From: Takakia lepidozioides
Lineage: Eukaryota; Streptophyta; Takakiopsida; Takakiales; Takakiaceae
Assembly (NCBI GenBank): GCA_030704615.1
Contig: CM060733.1
Location: 52,824,001-52,888,000 of the forward strand
DNA: 64,000 nt
Direction: 5' to 3'
In this document: piece after piece, positions 51,721 through 63,399 of the stretch
Position numbering within the stretch: position 1 is the first letter of the stretch
How the letters are laid out: each line of letters starts with the position of its first letter
Position numbers and translations under genes: made by a program
The notes under the pieces: generated by a model
The model's database searches: none
What the model was told of the DNA's origin: nothing
The model's input: only the letters and a program-made list of their open reading frames with translations

Positions 51721-53443
51721 TTAGAGTGACTTTGACAAGTTGCTGCCAATGTGGCAACATGAAAGTATCCAAAAACAGGTAACAGAGATGAGGAGAAGCT
51801 TGGGAATGAACACTTTTCCGACCCTAGTCAATGGCGGGACAATGGAGACAAAAAGGTGAGTGCATGTTGGACTACACTAGAGAGAAGTAGATGCAATTTA
51901 GAATTAGAACTACTGTAATAATTAGGGTTGGGGTGTCACACAGCTTTTACTCACCCATCCCTTCGCTATCCGAGGGGGAAACTCCAAGATAGAAGAGTTG
52001 GATATCTCTAAGCATTCAGCCCACGTGAAACAATCAGTCATGACCTGCAGCTAGTGAATCATTGTTGGGTTTTCAATTATATTCCTTATCAGTTTATATT
52101 CCCTGTTTATCATGACCAGGTATCTTTTTAAGCGTCAGATTGCTTCTTGGGCCCCCTGATTTCATTCATACACAGCTTCACTCAAGTCTCTCAACACAAG
52201 GTGTTTGTATCGGATGAGAATCAGATTAATCATAATCGGATACATGCTGATGTCCTAACTTCTCTAATCTATCCCTCTAAGTAATCCTACATCTCGTACT
52301 AACTCTGTCCTATAGTATCTCCTTCCTCCTCACCAGCTTCCCTTTCTCCGATCTTAGTCCTTCCCCAGGAGTGATCTCCATCCAAAAAAAGTGGTCCTCT
52401 CCCTTCTCCGCTGCCCCCTTTATCTCCTTCCCCCCTGTTCTAACCGTTTCCCTTGACTAACCGTCCTCCGTGAATTACATGTTCCCCGGTAGATGTTGTT
52501 CCCCACAGTCGTTCCCTGTCATGATAACCGTTCCCTACGACTGTGACGGGGGGTGCTATTCCATGAGCCCGGAGGCGTGAGCCTGTGAGCCCAGGAAAGC
52601 GTGAGCCCAGCAGAGGCTCACGCCACGTCAGCATGCAAACAGTGCCTATTTCCGCGGATGTCACCTATTTCCGAGTGGTGTCACCTATTTCCGCGGGTTG
52701 ATGTGGGTAGAATTGAGAATGCCTGAACAGTTTTTGATGAGGTGGACTTCACCGTGATGGATTCACCAACCATTCTTCTAGCAGGAATAGTTTGGGGACC
52801 AACTAGCAAATGATGCGAGAATGCTCTACACGAACCAAAGTGGTTTGTTTGTTTTCGCAATGTGCTCCAGTCTGTGAGGTCCACAAAACATCAAATAGAT
52901 TGAAGGAACAATCCAGGCAGTCCATGCAACCCCCATCTCCAACAATAGTTTGTAACCATGAATGTGAATTCCATGCACACATTGCAAACAGGACAACAAA
53001 GACACACAACCATCCCATTTCAAATTTGGCCCAGAATTAAACCAAAAGAAAACTTCATATCAAGTGTCGCAGTCATCACAATCAGTGTCCACCTCCTGTG
53101 CTATGTCATCTACAAAGATTCTGCCCCAACACCACGTGTTCTACGAAGGCCGTCGTAAGGTGGACTCGGAGTGCCATGAACGGACATGCTTGCTGCGAGT
53201 GCCTCCGCATAGACAGGTAGCACGCAAGACCGAGGAGGACTGCAAACAAGTCCAAATAGGTGTGATAGCCCTGGAGGGCAAGTGGGAAGCACGCGGACTC
53301 CTGCACATGTCCACAAAACCCCATTTTTAACACAATGATGCAATGCACAAGTCCAACAAAGAGGATGTCTCCCATGTGCACTTTGCCTGAAGAACAGCGA
53401 CTCTCGATATTGAAACAACAATGAAAGCATGCACAGGTTGAAC
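51721..53443. other. Non-coding interval with a short tandem at 52642-52697
   Basis: No supported gene. At 52642-52697 the word CCTATTTCCG recurs three times about 20 bases apart, and 52560-52625 contains several GTGAGCC/GGCTCAC words in both orientations. Either could be near the outer end of the element that carries the gene at 53444, whose 3' side faces this interval. I could not prove a terminal repeat. Confidence 0.4.
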
Positions 53444-54489
53444 TTACTCACAGGCAAAGTCGGAGTCCAGCTCCTTGTCAGAAGTCTCCTCTGTATCAGT
53501 ATCAACGGGACGGGGCTTCGGAAGGACTTGAGAAGTGTGTCCACCCAAACCCATCAGGAGGTTCTTGTAAATCTCAGCATCCCCTTCAATCCCAAAGACA
53601 TGTCGCGCACTGGCCTTGCAAGCGTGGTAAGAACACCTGCAGTGGAATAGAATGAATGAAGAAGACATTGAAGACACATTCGGAACGGTGGGAAGTGCTG
53701 AAAGTGCAAGCTCAATCAAACCTCATGAAATGTGAATGTTGAAGAGACGAACCTGTGCCCATCGACAAATCCAGAACTCTGGCGTCTGTGTAGGTGCAGC
53801 ACTCCACAATCGTTTGAATGAAAGCCGGACTCTCTCCCTCGCCCGTCTCCAAGGAACCCCATTCCCCCTTCGCAAGCACACGTTGCTGTCGACGTAGTTG
53901 TGATGCATGTCATCCGTGGGGATCTGTCCTGTCATCTATGAACTTGGCCCCATGAGTGATGGCAACTCGGTAATGCCGGCCGGAGTCGTTTGTGGATGCA
54001 CCCGGACGAGACAAACAGCTTCAAACAGACGAGTCTGCGAACATGACATCCACAAGGAACTAAGAAGCCAAAAAAAATCGGGCCCCCTACATATGAGTTC
54101 GAGCGACCTATACAACCCCATCGGAGAACAACCAAGAAGAGGAAGAAGAAGGCAAACTCACCATCTCTCCCGGGCGATCCCCCTTCGTAAGGTACATGCT
54201 GTTCACACAATTCCATGTCTTCACGACTCTCATGCCCGAGGCTTTCAAATAGCTGAAAGTGCATGGCGACACCGACCGTCGATGGACTGGATGAGCACCA
54301 AAACACCTGCATCGGACAGGAAGAAGTTGCAAAAGGAGAAAACCCACCGCCAGTAGCGCTCATCAAAAGCATTCCAACCCGGACAAGCGGATATCCGGGA
54401 CTGCCAACCCATCAGGGATGTCCAAGATGATGAGTTCGGCTGCATATGGCTTCTCCTTCCCGTTCACCCAGGATTTGGTCATTTTTAGC
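53444..54489 (-). pseudogene. Permuted N6-adenine/N4-cytosine methyltransferase region
   Basis: In order on the minus strand: ELIILDIPDGLAVPD (about 54440, in the position of the DPPY-type catalytic motif IV), RYWRWVFSFCNFFLSDAGVLVLI (strand 5), SGMRVVKTWNCVNSMYLTK (about 54200), AFIQTIVECCTYTDARVLDLSMGTG (motif I, S-adenosylmethionine loop, about 53830-53755, read in the third frame and quoted here in two overlapping halves: AFIQTIVECCTYTD and DARVLDLSMGTG) and SARHVFGIEGDAEIYKNLL (about 53580). Motif IV before motif I, and GIE-x-D-x3-Y after it, are hallmarks of the beta-class N6_N4 methylases. DIPD in place of (D/N/S)PP(Y/W) is unusual and may mean altered or lost catalysis. Confidence 0.65.
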
Positions 54490-56536
54490 CTGCAAACAAA
54501 AATACAATGGAATTCTCACAAGTTTAGAAACGATCCATGCCCACAGCAGACAAAACAACAGAAGCCACAGAACCCAAAGAGAACACGCACCGTGCTGAGG
54601 AATTGCACAATCCTGTCCCACACTGGTGATGGCTCGCCCTTGTAATCAGATTTCTTCGACTCCATCATGGCAAGGAACCCGACGTTGGCCATCTCCAACC
54701 TGGTTGGGCGAATGACCCTCGTGGGATGTTCCACTGCATGGTACGGGTCCTTGGGATCAACCACCCCCTTGTTTTTCTCCCGGATCCCCTACCATGCGGT
54801 GGAGTCTGCTGGACATGCTCCACAGGGCCAATATCTGCAACACTTCCCTGCCCTTGTGCCACCTTCCCTCTACCCCTTCCCTTCCCCACAACACCAGCAA
54901 CATCTTTTCCCTTGCCTTTCTTCCTACCTGGGGTATCGTGAGCGGGAGGCTCCTTCTCTGCAAGAGTCCTCAAATTTCGTTCATGAATGTCGAGGTCGGC
55001 TGCTGCGGCAGTGGCTGCAATACGGTCATTCTCTCTCCTCAAAGACACCTCTGGAGCTGGGGTCTCAGAAGGAGGGCAATCCAAATACCAACCACAAGAA
55101 GAAAGATGGTCTGGGCCCCAGTCATGCAAGATCCCAGTAGTAACATGGTCTGGTTGCCAGCAGGGACAAGCCACAGGTCCACGAAATCTGGATGTTTGTC
55201 CAGGCAATTCTCTTCCAGGAGAACAAACTTTATGTACCTGCAGCAACAGAGACAGCCTCATTTTACAATGGAAATATTGTGTGGCAACTTTTCCATCACA
55301 CCAGGAAGACCCCCTTAAACAGTATGCCCACACACACATTGCAACCACAGCACAAATAAGTAGTGCAAGAGTGTGCACTGTAAAGGCATCGTTTCCAGGC
55401 TCCTCTCCTTTTTCTTGCTGGTCCAGCTCATTTGTTCGACTGATGCCACCCTCCTTGCTGAACTCTCTAAAGAAACAAGAGTGCCACACTGTGGCTCTCC
55501 ATTTCCTCATGTATGCTTCGAAGGACACCTTCGGTGCTATCATACTGATGCCATAGTCAGCCAGTTGAGTATGCAGAACCGATCTGGCCCTTTCTTCCAA
55601 CTGCAAAACAATACAAATGCAAGAATGAACCAAAAGCAATCACAGCGAATGTAAGAGGCAATAGAAAGATAAGGACAGGAAAAGAGAAAAGACAGTGACA
55701 CAGGGAAGGACATCACACCTGGCTCCAGTAAGTGGCCTTGTGAAGCCAGGTGTCCAGCACATTGTCACTGACAGGAATGACACGCTGGGTCTTCTTCTCT
55801 TTCTCCGGCCTTGGGAACATGTGGGTATCCCTAACTGTGGGATCGGAGTTCCATATCTGCAGCCACTTCACCTTTTGTTCTGGAGACACAACGGCGGTAG
55901 ACAGCCTGTGCAACTTCTCCTGGGCCATTTCTGGCTTGCCTGGCTTGTTATAATGGTTTTTTCTCCAGGAGAACTGCGGTCCGAATGATGGGTCGGCAAT
56001 TCTCAACTGCTTCACGAAAGCACTCATTATAGTCCTTCTTGTAGCGGTCATCTCTTTCTGGATGCGACTCTCAACCCCCTTTGCTGTCCTTCTCTCCTCA
56101 GGGGTAGAGCTGTAGTATTCCAGTTTGCCACGCTCCCCTGCATCTGCAATGTCTTGCTGCAAGGGAATGCAAGAGAGTTGCATCAGCACAAGGTCAAGGG
56201 AAACAAACATGTGGAATATGGAAGACCAGATGAAGGAAGATGTATCTCACCGTGTACATGTACTCCATGAAAGCCTCACGGTCAACGAGTACCACGTTTC
56301 CGATGTCTTGGAGCTTTCGCACTTCTTGTACATCTCCGCTGAAAGGATGGTCTTGAAGTTGGTCAAGGGCATCTGCCCTATCCTTTGTATCCTATACAGT
56401 GTGTGAACCAAACTCGTTTTGACATGCGATGTCTCCGTTCCTCTGCAGAATGATATCTGTAAGTCAGAATGAAATTCAAGGTCTTCAATCAAAGAAGAAC
56501 AAACCACAAGTGGAACATGTAGAATGAGAAACCAAC

Positions 56537-57138
56537 CTGTTCACATCATTCATTGCCGTCAAAGACCCATCATGTTCCCGTCACAATCCAGCACCATCGA
56601 TCGAACAGAGTAATGCCACTCTTCCTCCTGTGAGTGCAGCCTCCCAATGACAGCCATCCATGCAAGCAAGCGGTGGTTCCCATCCCAAACGTGAACATCT
56701 TTCCCGAGAATGCCTGGGTGGAAGGTTTTCCTGAAGAAGAAGTTCGAAGGATTCGTTCAGCTGTCTCCAAATGGGGTCCCAGGAGTCCACGATTGACTGA
56801 TCCACGAGGAGCTCATTACCTTTGGAATCCCTAGTAGAAACGTAAAAGACTGCGGATCCATCCAAATACCCATGCACAAACTCGGCCTCCAGCTTGAGAA
56901 TGTCCTTGACGAGGGGTGTACGAACGACGGGCATGGAAACCAACCTACACAGGGGAATCTTCAACCTCCCACCCGGGGCAAGCATACTTTGCACCACAAG
57001 CTGAGAGTTTACCTTCTGACCCCCCAGCATCTCAGCGGCTTTGCTTTCATAGAACTCATCGTCCACATCAACAATTATCTCCTTCTCCTGACCCGAAGGG
57101 ACCTCATCTGCCACACTTTGCATCTTCTCCTGCAGGGT
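56537..57138 (-). pseudogene. ParB-like region of the methyltransferase gene
   Basis: LKIPLCRLVSMPVVRTPLVK, ELLVDQSIVDSWDPIWRQLN and, after a one-base shift, HPGILGKDVHVWDGNHRLLAWMAVI and WHYSVRSMVLDC. The DGNHR-x2-AW core preceded by a beta-strand with V/I at alternate positions is the ParB/sulfiredoxin-fold signature, where the (D/N)G-x-HR loop binds nucleotide or phosphate. The assignment rests mainly on this core. The rest of the fold is not obvious by eye. Confidence 0.5.
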
Positions 57139-57189
57139 TGTTCATTCAACTTGATATTAGAGAGGGCATGAAACGTCGGCTGAGGCATG

Positions 57190-58910
57190 AAAAAGTGGCT
57201 CAAAGAGTGTGCGTTGACGCACAGTATTTTAAGCTGCCAGGTAAGTGTACATTGACCAGACATGTCCTATGTTGCCGAATTCCACAGAAAAGACAATGTA
57301 AGTGGGCTCAAACAGTGTGCGTTGACGCACACTGTTTCACTTGCCATGTAAATGATCATTGAACATCTACTTGTGCCAGGTAAGTGTTCATTGTAAACTC
57401 CAAGATATGCGGCCGATTTTGGATGAAAAAAGTGAAAGGTGAGTTCGAGTGTGACATGTACAGCTCAAACAGTGTGCGTTGACGCACACTGTTTGCCACA
57501 TCCTCAGAAACGTGCCCTAAATGCCGAATTTCAATCAAAAAAACACTTACATGTTCAGCTCAAACAGTGTGCACACTGTTTGAGCTGCCACTGAATGGTT
57601 TTTCATCATCATAAACCTGCCCTGGAAGTCCGAATTTCAAAAAAGCTCAAACAGTGTGCGCGCACACTGTTTGAGCTGCCACTGAATGGTTATTTCATCA
57701 TCATAAACCTGCCCTGGAAGTCCGAATTTAACACCAAAAACAGTGACATGTACAGCTCAAACAGTGTGCGCGCACACTGTTTGAGCTGCCACATCCTCAG
57801 AAACATGCCCTAAGGAAAAACACTTACATGTTCAGCTCAAACAGTGTGCGCCAACGCACACTGTTTGAGCTGCCACTGAATGGTTATTTCATCATCATAA
57901 ACGTGCCCTGGAAGTCCGAATTTAACACCAAAAACAGTGACATGTACAGCTCAAACAGTGTGCGTTGGCGCACACTGTTTGAGCTGCCAGTGATTTTCAT
58001 CCTCAGAAACGTGCCCTAAGCCGAATTTCAATCGGAAAAAAAACACATGTTCAGCTCAAACAGTGTGCGCCAACGCACACTGTTTGAGCTGCCACTGAAT
58101 GGTTATTTCATCATCATAAACCTGCCCTGGAAGTCCGAATTTAACACCAAAAAAACACGTACACATCCTCAAAACGTGAATTTCAATCGAAAAAACACTT
58201 ACATGTTCAGCTCAAACAGTGTGCGAAGCTGCCAGAATGGTTATTTCATCCTCAGAAACGTGCCCTAAATGCCGAATTTCAAAAAACACTTACATGTTCA
58301 GCTCAACAGTGTTTTGAGCTGCCACTGAATGGTTATTTCATCATCATAACCTGCCCTGGAAGTCCGAGTGACATGTCAAACAGTGTGCCGCACAGCAATT
58401 TCGCCCTAAAATTTCAATTTACATGTTCAGGTGTGCACACTGTTTGAGCTGCCACTGAATGGTTATTTCATCGCCTTGGAAATCCGAATTCATGACATGT
58501 TCAGCTCAAACAGTGTGCGTTGGCGCACACTTTTGAGCTGCCACTGAATGGTTGCCCTGGAAGTCCAATTTGGCAGCTGTGTGCGCCACGCACACTGTTT
58601 GAGCTGCCACTGAATGGTTGTCATCATAAACGTGCCCTAACGAATTCACACGGACAAAACGTGACATGTAGAGCTCAAACAGTGTGCGCACACTGTTTGA
58701 GCTACCACTGAAGGGTTCTGTCGTCCTGACATACATATCCTGAAAACCGATTTCCAGACGGAAACAGCAGTGAAATGTTCAGCTCAACTGATTGAGCTTG
58801 CAATTTGGTTGTATTGACCTGCTGTAGTGCCCAAGTTTGGGCGTTTCGCACCTGAACAATCAAGCAAATTGGTAGGCCAACACGTTGCCGCACACTGTTT
58901 GGGCTTCCAG
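57190..58910. repeat. Array of about 18 palindromes between divergent genes
   Basis: The core AGCTCAAACAGTGTGCG is followed, after a 0-6 base centre, by its exact reverse complement. Well-preserved copies lie at 57462, 57556, 57644, 57753, 57832, 57947, 58051, 58502 and 58670; decayed ones at 57198, 57306, 58208, 58299, 58375, 58430, 58573, 58779 and 58880. Linkers of 40-75 bases are also repeated (TGCCACTGAATGGTTATTTC; CCTGGAAGTCCGAATTT). The centre reads TTGG in some units and CCAA in others, so the hairpin loop has flipped orientation. It separates the minus-strand methyltransferase gene from the plus-strand MULE gene. Confidence 0.95.
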
Positions 58911-60256
58911 TTTGCGGTGCTTTCAGCTGGTGCAGATGTCCTGTGTGGGCTATATTCATATCAGCAACGAAACACAAATGTGGGTCTTAAAGATTTCACC
59001 TTTTTCTTGGCTGCTCCAGAAGACTCCCCAATTGCCGGGGACCCTTTGCGCTTCGGGCTGCTCTCTGCGCCGAGCGTGTACGTGAGCCTCTCCCCTTCCT
59101 CTTTCCCGCAGGCAGACTCCTCGTGAGGCCACCTTCAACATCCTCTTCCATCTCGTCTGTCTCTCCTCAGATGCGGTGTCCTCTTCATCTGTTCTTGGAA
59201 CTATGGCGGGCTGCTGTGTTCTTCTGCTGATTCCTGCTCCTCCATCGCCACACTTTCCTCTACTCCCTCTTCTACCTCCTTTTCCTCTTCGTCCACTCTT
59301 TCCATCCTCATTCTATCTCTGGCTCTATTCCTGTTTTCTAGAGCTCGTGAAGTATAGTGACTTCCTTCTCTTCCTCCTCCGCTGAAACAAGGGCTCCCCA
59401 CGATGCCTCTAGAGCTCTCCAGTTTGACGTTTGTAACAAGTGCTGCTATGGCATGTAACCAAATCGAAATTGGACGTTGTCAACCATATTTGGATGCGGG
59501 TGTTGTTATTGTGTGCGAACGGAATTCATCCATTCCGTCGTCTCCGTATTATCCAAGCAATAAAGCGCTAGAAAAAAAGTACATCCGTTGCATGCACTAG
59601 CGATATATGTCAGATGTACTGCGCCGCCTGCCAATACACCGCGGCCTTCTTGCTTTCTTTCAAATTCGGATGTGCCGTAGAAATCTAATGCTAGTTCATT
59701 TTCGAGCAGTTCTTGCAGATCCGCAATAATTGTTTATGCTTCACATATGCATCCACGTGTGTTGTACTGCCTACCCTGTGGTTTGCATTTTACCGTTACC
59801 GTCGCCATGGGGTCATTCGGCATAAAGGGTTCTGTCGGATACGACCATGTCTGGCACGCATTCGTGCGAGGTATCTTCTGCAGTGTCAGTGTTTGTGTTG
59901 TGCTCTTCTGGCACAGCACAACCTCATGACATTGTGGTCTTCCTGTTTACTGCTCTCCAGGGTTTGTTGCCGTCTTTCATAATGGATGGTTTCATGTCGT
60001 TTTCAGTGTTTTGTTTTCATCCATAAAGCACGGCTTCTTGTAGTATTTGAAAACAGTTTTTCTGGTTAGTGCCTCTTGCGTTGCTGTTTCCGAAGTGAAG
60101 GTGCATCTCATCCCTACATCCTTTGCATGCATCACCTGCAACCTTTGGATTGGAGCTACCCTTGTTGACCTCGTTTGCTTGTCTTAATTCCCCTTTTTCG
60201 GTAATTGCGGGCTATCAGTTCGAGGATTCCGCAACTTTCGTTCAGTGAGGGAAAAC
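58911..60256. other. Upstream region of the MULE gene
   Basis: No supported coding frame. 59190-59390 is a C/T-rich stretch on the plus strand (CTTCCTCTTC words) that could be a promoter-proximal pyrimidine patch. 59390-60256 may hold the 5' UTR and an intron of the plus-strand gene. Confidence 0.4.
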
Positions 60257-60916
60257 ATGTCGAGGGAGCGAGATACACTTGCTCGATTCCATTCCAATGC
60301 AGGTACTCTTCCACTGACTGCCACTGCAGACGACGATGGGTTTGCAGTTGTTCATGAGGATGAGCTGGTTACAGTGTTCCCGCTGGAGTTGGGTTCTCTC
60401 CTTGTTCAAAAAGAGGTGTATGACGAGGATGGGAATTTGGATTCTGGGCACTTGGAGAAACCATTGGTTGGCAAGTGTGGAAGGAAGTGGAGAGTCCTTC
60501 CAGGCACATACCGTGTCCTTGGAAAAGAGAGAAGACAATCAGCAGGATCGGTCGTTACCCCTGGCACTGCAGCATCGGTCGTGCAACAGAAGGGCACAGT
60601 TCCTGTGAAACAAGAGGTGAGCACATCCACTACCTTCGTGACTCTTTCAGACTCGTCCTCGGAGGATGTTTCTGAGATTCCTCCGCCAGTGCAGACTCCG
60701 TCATTGGATGATGACGAATTGCAAGAGATAACGAGTGTCATTCCAAAATTGAAAGCCCTCGCAGGTGTGCCTGGGTGCAAGAGCGAGCTGCGTTTTGTTG
60801 ATTGGGAGTCCCTTCCTGTGCAACGGGTTCAATACGTGCCAGCACAGTTTGATGGGGACATCCTGTTTGAGCTCAACCCTCCCACCTCTTCCACTGGACT
60901 GGCTGGGCTTTTATAG
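60257..60916 (+). pseudogene. N-terminal ORF of the MULE gene
   Basis: ATG at 60257 (MSRERDTLARFHSN). The protein is acidic with Ser/Thr-rich linkers (LSDSSSEDVSEIPPPVQTP). A KW-R-LPGTYRVLGKERR patch and ELRFVDWESLPVQRVQYVP suggest two small folded parts, which I cannot assign. It ends at a TAG directly before GMDKKHDGHPW in the same frame, so the natural protein most likely ran on into the zinc finger. Confidence 0.6.
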
Positions 60917-61434
60917 GGCATGGACAAGAAACATGACGGACATCCTTGGTGCAGGACAAAAACGTCGAACATCCATAACGACATTGGCTTGAAATTTCGG
61001 AGGTCGGTCTGCGTTGGCATTGTAAGTGCCAGAATATTTCTTGCCCTCGCCTGAGAAACAACGCTCAACCAAACGAAAGTGAGTGGGAAGGTGTGCCCCT
61101 GAATCCTTTCACCCCAGGGCTTGCCCCTCCCAGGACCAATACTTTCGTGTGCAGGTTCTGCAAACTTTCCCCGTCCTGTGTTTCTGTGTGCCACGCTCGT
61201 ATGTATCAGGTGGCACACCGATGCAAGACAATGACTCGTGCCTGCATTCATATGGGTGCACACGAGCATCCTGTGTCCAAAGGAAGTTGCAGGGATAGCG
61301 TGGACATCGCTAGAAATCTGCTGAAGCAGGAGTTCCACAATGCCCCTTGCAACCCTTCTGCTATAGCGCTTGCAGCTAGCAAGGCATTCCTGGAGAAACA
61401 CATACTGAAAGGGATGCGACACAACTTATGCTGA
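60917..61434 (+). pseudogene. WRKY-GCM1-like zinc finger of the MULE gene
   Basis: DGHPWCRTKT, IGLKFRRSVCVG and, after one missing base at about 61020, HCKCQNISCPR. The pattern of two strands ending in Cys-x3-H-x-K-C-x-N-x2-CP matches the GCM/WRKY-type finger found in some MULE transposases, where it binds element ends. A Cys-rich stretch follows (CRFCKLSPSCVSVCHAR), then a helical region (DSVDIARNLLKQEF, SAIALAASKAFLEK). Confidence 0.65.
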
Positions 61435-62749
61435 TGCAGATTCGCTTAATGCAGTCATGGACCATTTCTCCGTGTTGAGCTCTCCCAATATTCGAAACCA
61501 GGTGAATGCACTCAGAATGGGCACAGGCACTGCTGGATTCATGGACAACATTATGGACCCTGAAACGGAGGAGTCGCTATGAATTCATTCAAAACAGTAT
61601 CTTCCCTGGCCAGGCTCGTCCAAGGTGTATTTGTTCAAGATGTCCGCTGTGGGCGAAGGCAGTGGTGTGTGAGCATTGTCCGCCGTATGCAACCAGGAGG
61701 AGATTTGGCTAAATGTTGTTAATGTTTGATCACTGCAAACGGGTGAAGGGTTGGACAACCATGGCGTGCCATGTGTATGATCCGGCGTACCAGCGTGTGC
61801 TCTCCATAGCAATTTGTGATATGCAGTCGGAGGACACTGAATCCCAAATGCTCATGTGGAATTCGCTCTTGGCCGTCATGCAGCGCAATGGAATACAAAA
61901 CACAAATTTTGCGGGCTTCATGGCTGATAGTGCACAGGCAAATTTCAATGCAGTGCGACGCGTGTTTGGTTCGGGGGATCCTAAGGTCCCAATGGAAAAG
62001 GGAGCGCACATGCCTCTTCCATTGGACTCAATCTCTGGCACGTCATACAAAGCGCTGCATTCGCCCTGACCTGCAGTTGGAGCACAGAAGGCTCTGTCTC
62101 AAGTACAAGAATGCCACCTCAATGGGAGAAGCTGAGAGCACTTACCAGGCAATCCGGGCTTGGTGGTTCTCCTCTGGTGCTGCAACAGGTACCCACGTAA
62201 AGGAGTTGGAGGACTGGTTGGTTTTCTGGCACTTCAGGTACAGACAGTGGGGAGCTTTCATGACGACGGTAAGCCTCTTCAATCCCAAAAACAGAAATTT
62301 TGCATCGTGCCTGTTCATTTGGGGTTCTTCGATTGTCACTTGAAGAACCTCTACCATTTGTTTTCGTTCCTCACATATCCATGCAATGCCTCCTGCAGGA
62401 CATGTCCTTGGAGGACTTGGCCGACATGCCATCCTGTAATTTTGGCGAGACTGTTCACAACGCCTGGATGCAGCAGTCTACCAAAGCAGGTCGTGACTTG
62501 TATGTGGCCACTGCTGATGACATGGTGCGTGCACTTACACAACAAACCAGGTACCGCAATTTTCTGATGGGACGGGGTGGAGGCAAGGGCCCTGATACGA
62601 CTTTGTTGATGCTAAGGGCTGCGAGTAGGTCCGGAGTCCCGTCGAAGATGGCCAGAGCTCTAAACAGATGCACTGAAGGGTCCGCTCTACAATCCAGATC
62701 CCCCATTTGGAAGGCGAGGAAAGATTTGGATCATGCAAAAGGAAATTGA
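61435..62749 (+). pseudogene. MULE transposase core
   Basis: LMFDHCKRVKGWTTMACHVYD (about 61730-61790; candidate first Asp), AICDMQSEDTESQMLMW, FAGFMADSAQANFNAVRRVF (second Asp, about 61915-61970), then in the next frame RERTCLFHWTQSLARH (the C-x2-H typical of MULE transposases) and QAIRAWWFSSGA and LVFWHFRYRQWGAFM. A later frame (62400-62749: NFGETVHNAWMQQSTKAGRD) continues the family's C-terminal region. Order and spacing of Asp, Asp and C-x2-H fit MULE DDE enzymes. The catalytic Glu was not pinned down. Confidence 0.7.
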
Positions 62750-63399
62750 ACACTCTTCCAGGGTCAGATGGAGATTCCCATCGGCCAGACAGGGTCAATT
62801 TCTCTGTGCCAAAGGTGTCTCCACTGCAGACTGAGTCGTGTGCCCGCCCCTTCCCAGGTGGGTCCTCCTCCAGTGGAGCAGGTGCAGAACATACAAGCAC
62901 AGCAGCGGGAATCCCATTGGAGGAGGCGGTGGCCATGGTGCAGGAATCCGATTGCATTGATAGTGAGTGGCATATAGAACGCACCCCACCAGGATCTAGA
63001 GTGGCTTGCATGGCAATTCGGACCCCCTCATTCAAGAAATGCAAATCAAGATATGCAAAGGCTCCAGGGGGACTCCAGCTCCAACATTCACAGGGTTGTT
63101 CCGACCTTATCATAGTGGGGAGTCAAAGGACCACAAATTTTGGTTCTGCCCAGACGATATGGCACGATGCGTGAAGGGAACAGTTCGTCCTTCGGTGATA
63201 ATGAAACCCCTCCCCCCGCAATTTGGCCTGTGCAAATTGGGACGTCGCTGTCATCAACCGAGATAAGCATGCTGGAGGAGGGAGGGTTCTGTCTTGCATG
63301 GTCCCGGGTGGTGCCCTCATGCACTGTCGGCACAGATGTGCCACATGCTCCGGCAATGCCGCCACCCGGTGCCGACTCCCACCGAACAAAAAGAGATGG

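Larger units (their letters stand above)
53444..57138 (-). pseudogene. Decayed ParB-like / N6-N4 DNA methyltransferase gene
   Basis: A multi-exon gene read from about 57138 (after CCTGCAG) to a TAA at 53444. Exons with GT/AG borders include 57138-56537, 56156-55719, 55600-(about 55440), 55239-54591, 54489-(about 54160) and a 3' exon ending near 53444. The N-terminal part has a ParB-like signature and the C-terminal part the motifs of a circularly permuted amino-methyltransferase (separate entries). Between them are a helical, charged region (RTAKGVESRIQKEM) and a basic linker (GRKKGKGKDVAGVVGKGRGR). Frame changes at about 56745, 56580, 55120 and 54390 suggest a pseudogene or base-level assembly errors. 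Fusion of ParB-like and methyltransferase domains is known from phage and bacterial proteins. Confidence 0.65.

Noticed and set aside
53110-53544. 144-residue minus-strand ORF next to the methylase 3' end
   Set aside because: Its frame differs from the methylase exon and gives Cys/Leu-rich sequence without a motif, so it is most likely a shadow.
57190-58910. CRISPR-like array
   Set aside because: The repeated units are palindromes with repeated linkers, not direct repeats with unique spacers, and the context is eukaryotic.
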